Below are positions 63,582 to 64,000 of a DNA stretch of 64,000 nt, piece after piece. The DNA is from JAQGMV01 sp963828715 (GTDB lineage Bacteria; Pseudomonadota; Gammaproteobacteria; Burkholderiales; SG8-41), in contig CAWHFX010000002.1 of NCBI GenBank assembly GCA_963828715.1, positions 744,001-808,000 of the forward strand, given 5' to 3'. The notes under the pieces were generated by a model, which saw nothing but the letters and a program-made list of their open reading frames with translations, was not told the DNA's origin and ran no database searches. The translations under genes and the position numbers were made by a program. Positions within the stretch are counted from its first letter, which is position 1. Every line of letters begins with the position of its first letter.

Positions 63582-64000
63582 GTGCGGCTCTATCCTGTCC
63601 TCCTTGCAACTGCGCTTCTCTTCGGCTGCTCGACGCTGCCGGATGTTCATCCGTGGACAGAGCCGGGAAGCGGAAACAGATCACCGACGCTCGTCGGTGC
63701 CCGCGGTCCTCTGCGCGAAGCCGCCGCGCAGGCCGCGCTTGCGCGCTTGCAGGACAAGGGCGGTCGGTACCGATCTGCTCGAGCGCCATCTCGCGATCGA
63801 AGAGGCGGTCGCGGGCACGCCGCTCACCGTCGGTAACGCGGCTTTACTCCTTCAGGACGGGCCCGCATCCTACAAGGCGATGTTCAGTGCGATCGAGCGC
63901 GCACGTGATCACGTCAATATCGAGTTCTACATGATCGAGCCGGGCGAGGCGGGGCAGCATCTCGCCGATGTGCTGCTTCGCAAGCGCGCCGCAGGGCGTC
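63582..64000 (+). pseudogene. Phospholipase D-like (cardiolipin synthase-type) lipoprotein, 3'-truncated by the window and frameshifted
   Basis: The first frame begins MRLYPVLLATALLFGCSTLP, a lipoprotein signal with a lipobox. At about 63765 one base must be skipped, after which GTDLLERHLAIEEAVAGTPL and SAIERARDHVNIEFYMIEPG follow, the standard opening of PLD/cardiolipin-synthase domains. The HKD motifs lie outside the window. Likely a periplasmic-facing phospholipid enzyme; the fold assignment is good, the reaction uncertain. GTG start. Confidence 0.72.

Overview
GC-rich bacterial chromosome, almost certainly a betaproteobacterium (Burkholderiales-like). The evidence is gene content and order: xerC near hslVU; mreBCD-mrdA-rodA-rlpA divergent from gatCAB; metXW; gshA-gshB-PTS IIA-HPr-EI beside torF-glnK-amtB; ubiK-comM; mpl-amidase-yqiA-RNase II-tonB-aroE-mtgA; and a Bug-type solute receptor. 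No phage, insertion sequence, CRISPR array, rRNA or tRNA was recognised. Most of the window is ordinary chromosomal backbone.

Layout. 1-2.8 kb: 3' part of xerC, rlmI and a CmcJ/AsaB-like oxidoreductase. 2.8-7.5 kb: an orphan yidD, then a probable metal (zinc) acquisition cluster of small secreted protein, coiled-coil porin, ZnuA-like binding protein, ZnuB-like permease and TonB, with no ATPase gene. 7.6-9.5 kb: hslVU. 9.5-16.3 kb (minus): the rod-shape/elongasome operon mreB-mreC-mreD-mrdA-rodA-rlpA. 16.4-19.6 kb: gatCAB. 19.7-23.4 kb: a DUF4124-like protein, pyrE, xth and an AmpG-like MFS permease. 23.4-25.4 kb (minus): metX-metW under a SAM-II riboswitch and intrinsic terminator. 25.6-33.5 kb (minus): PTS phosphorelay genes, glutathione synthesis, and a nitrogen block torF-glnK-amtB with a sigma-54 promoter. 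33.6-35.6 kb: ubiK and comM. 35.8-45 kb: GH17 lipoprotein, cytochrome c, chemoreceptor, oxyR with divergent rubrerythrin, and a LOV-GGDEF-EAL protein. 45-55 kb: metH, a small membrane protein, Bug receptor, SDR, FAH-family enzyme and a pseudokinase-HDOD-GAF protein. 55-64 kb: mpl to mtgA, an exported methyltransferase and the start of a phospholipase-D-like lipoprotein.

Two things cut across the window. First, at least seven reading frames in six conserved genes (gatB, ptsI, a cytochrome c gene, an FAH-family gene, mtgA twice, and a PLD-like gene) are broken, and each is restored by removing one base. This looks like insertion-type sequencing error more than decay, so these genes are given full length as frameshifted. 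Second, two families of short dispersed repeats lie between genes. One supplies the stop codon of yidD, and its sequence encodes a spurious start for the AmpG-like permease.

The most interesting items are the SAM-II riboswitch/terminator leader of metX with its displaced Shine-Dalgarno, the pseudokinase-HDOD-GAF fusion, the LOV protein lacking the usual signalling glutamine, the ATPase-less metal uptake cluster, and a twin-arginine methyltransferase-fold protein.
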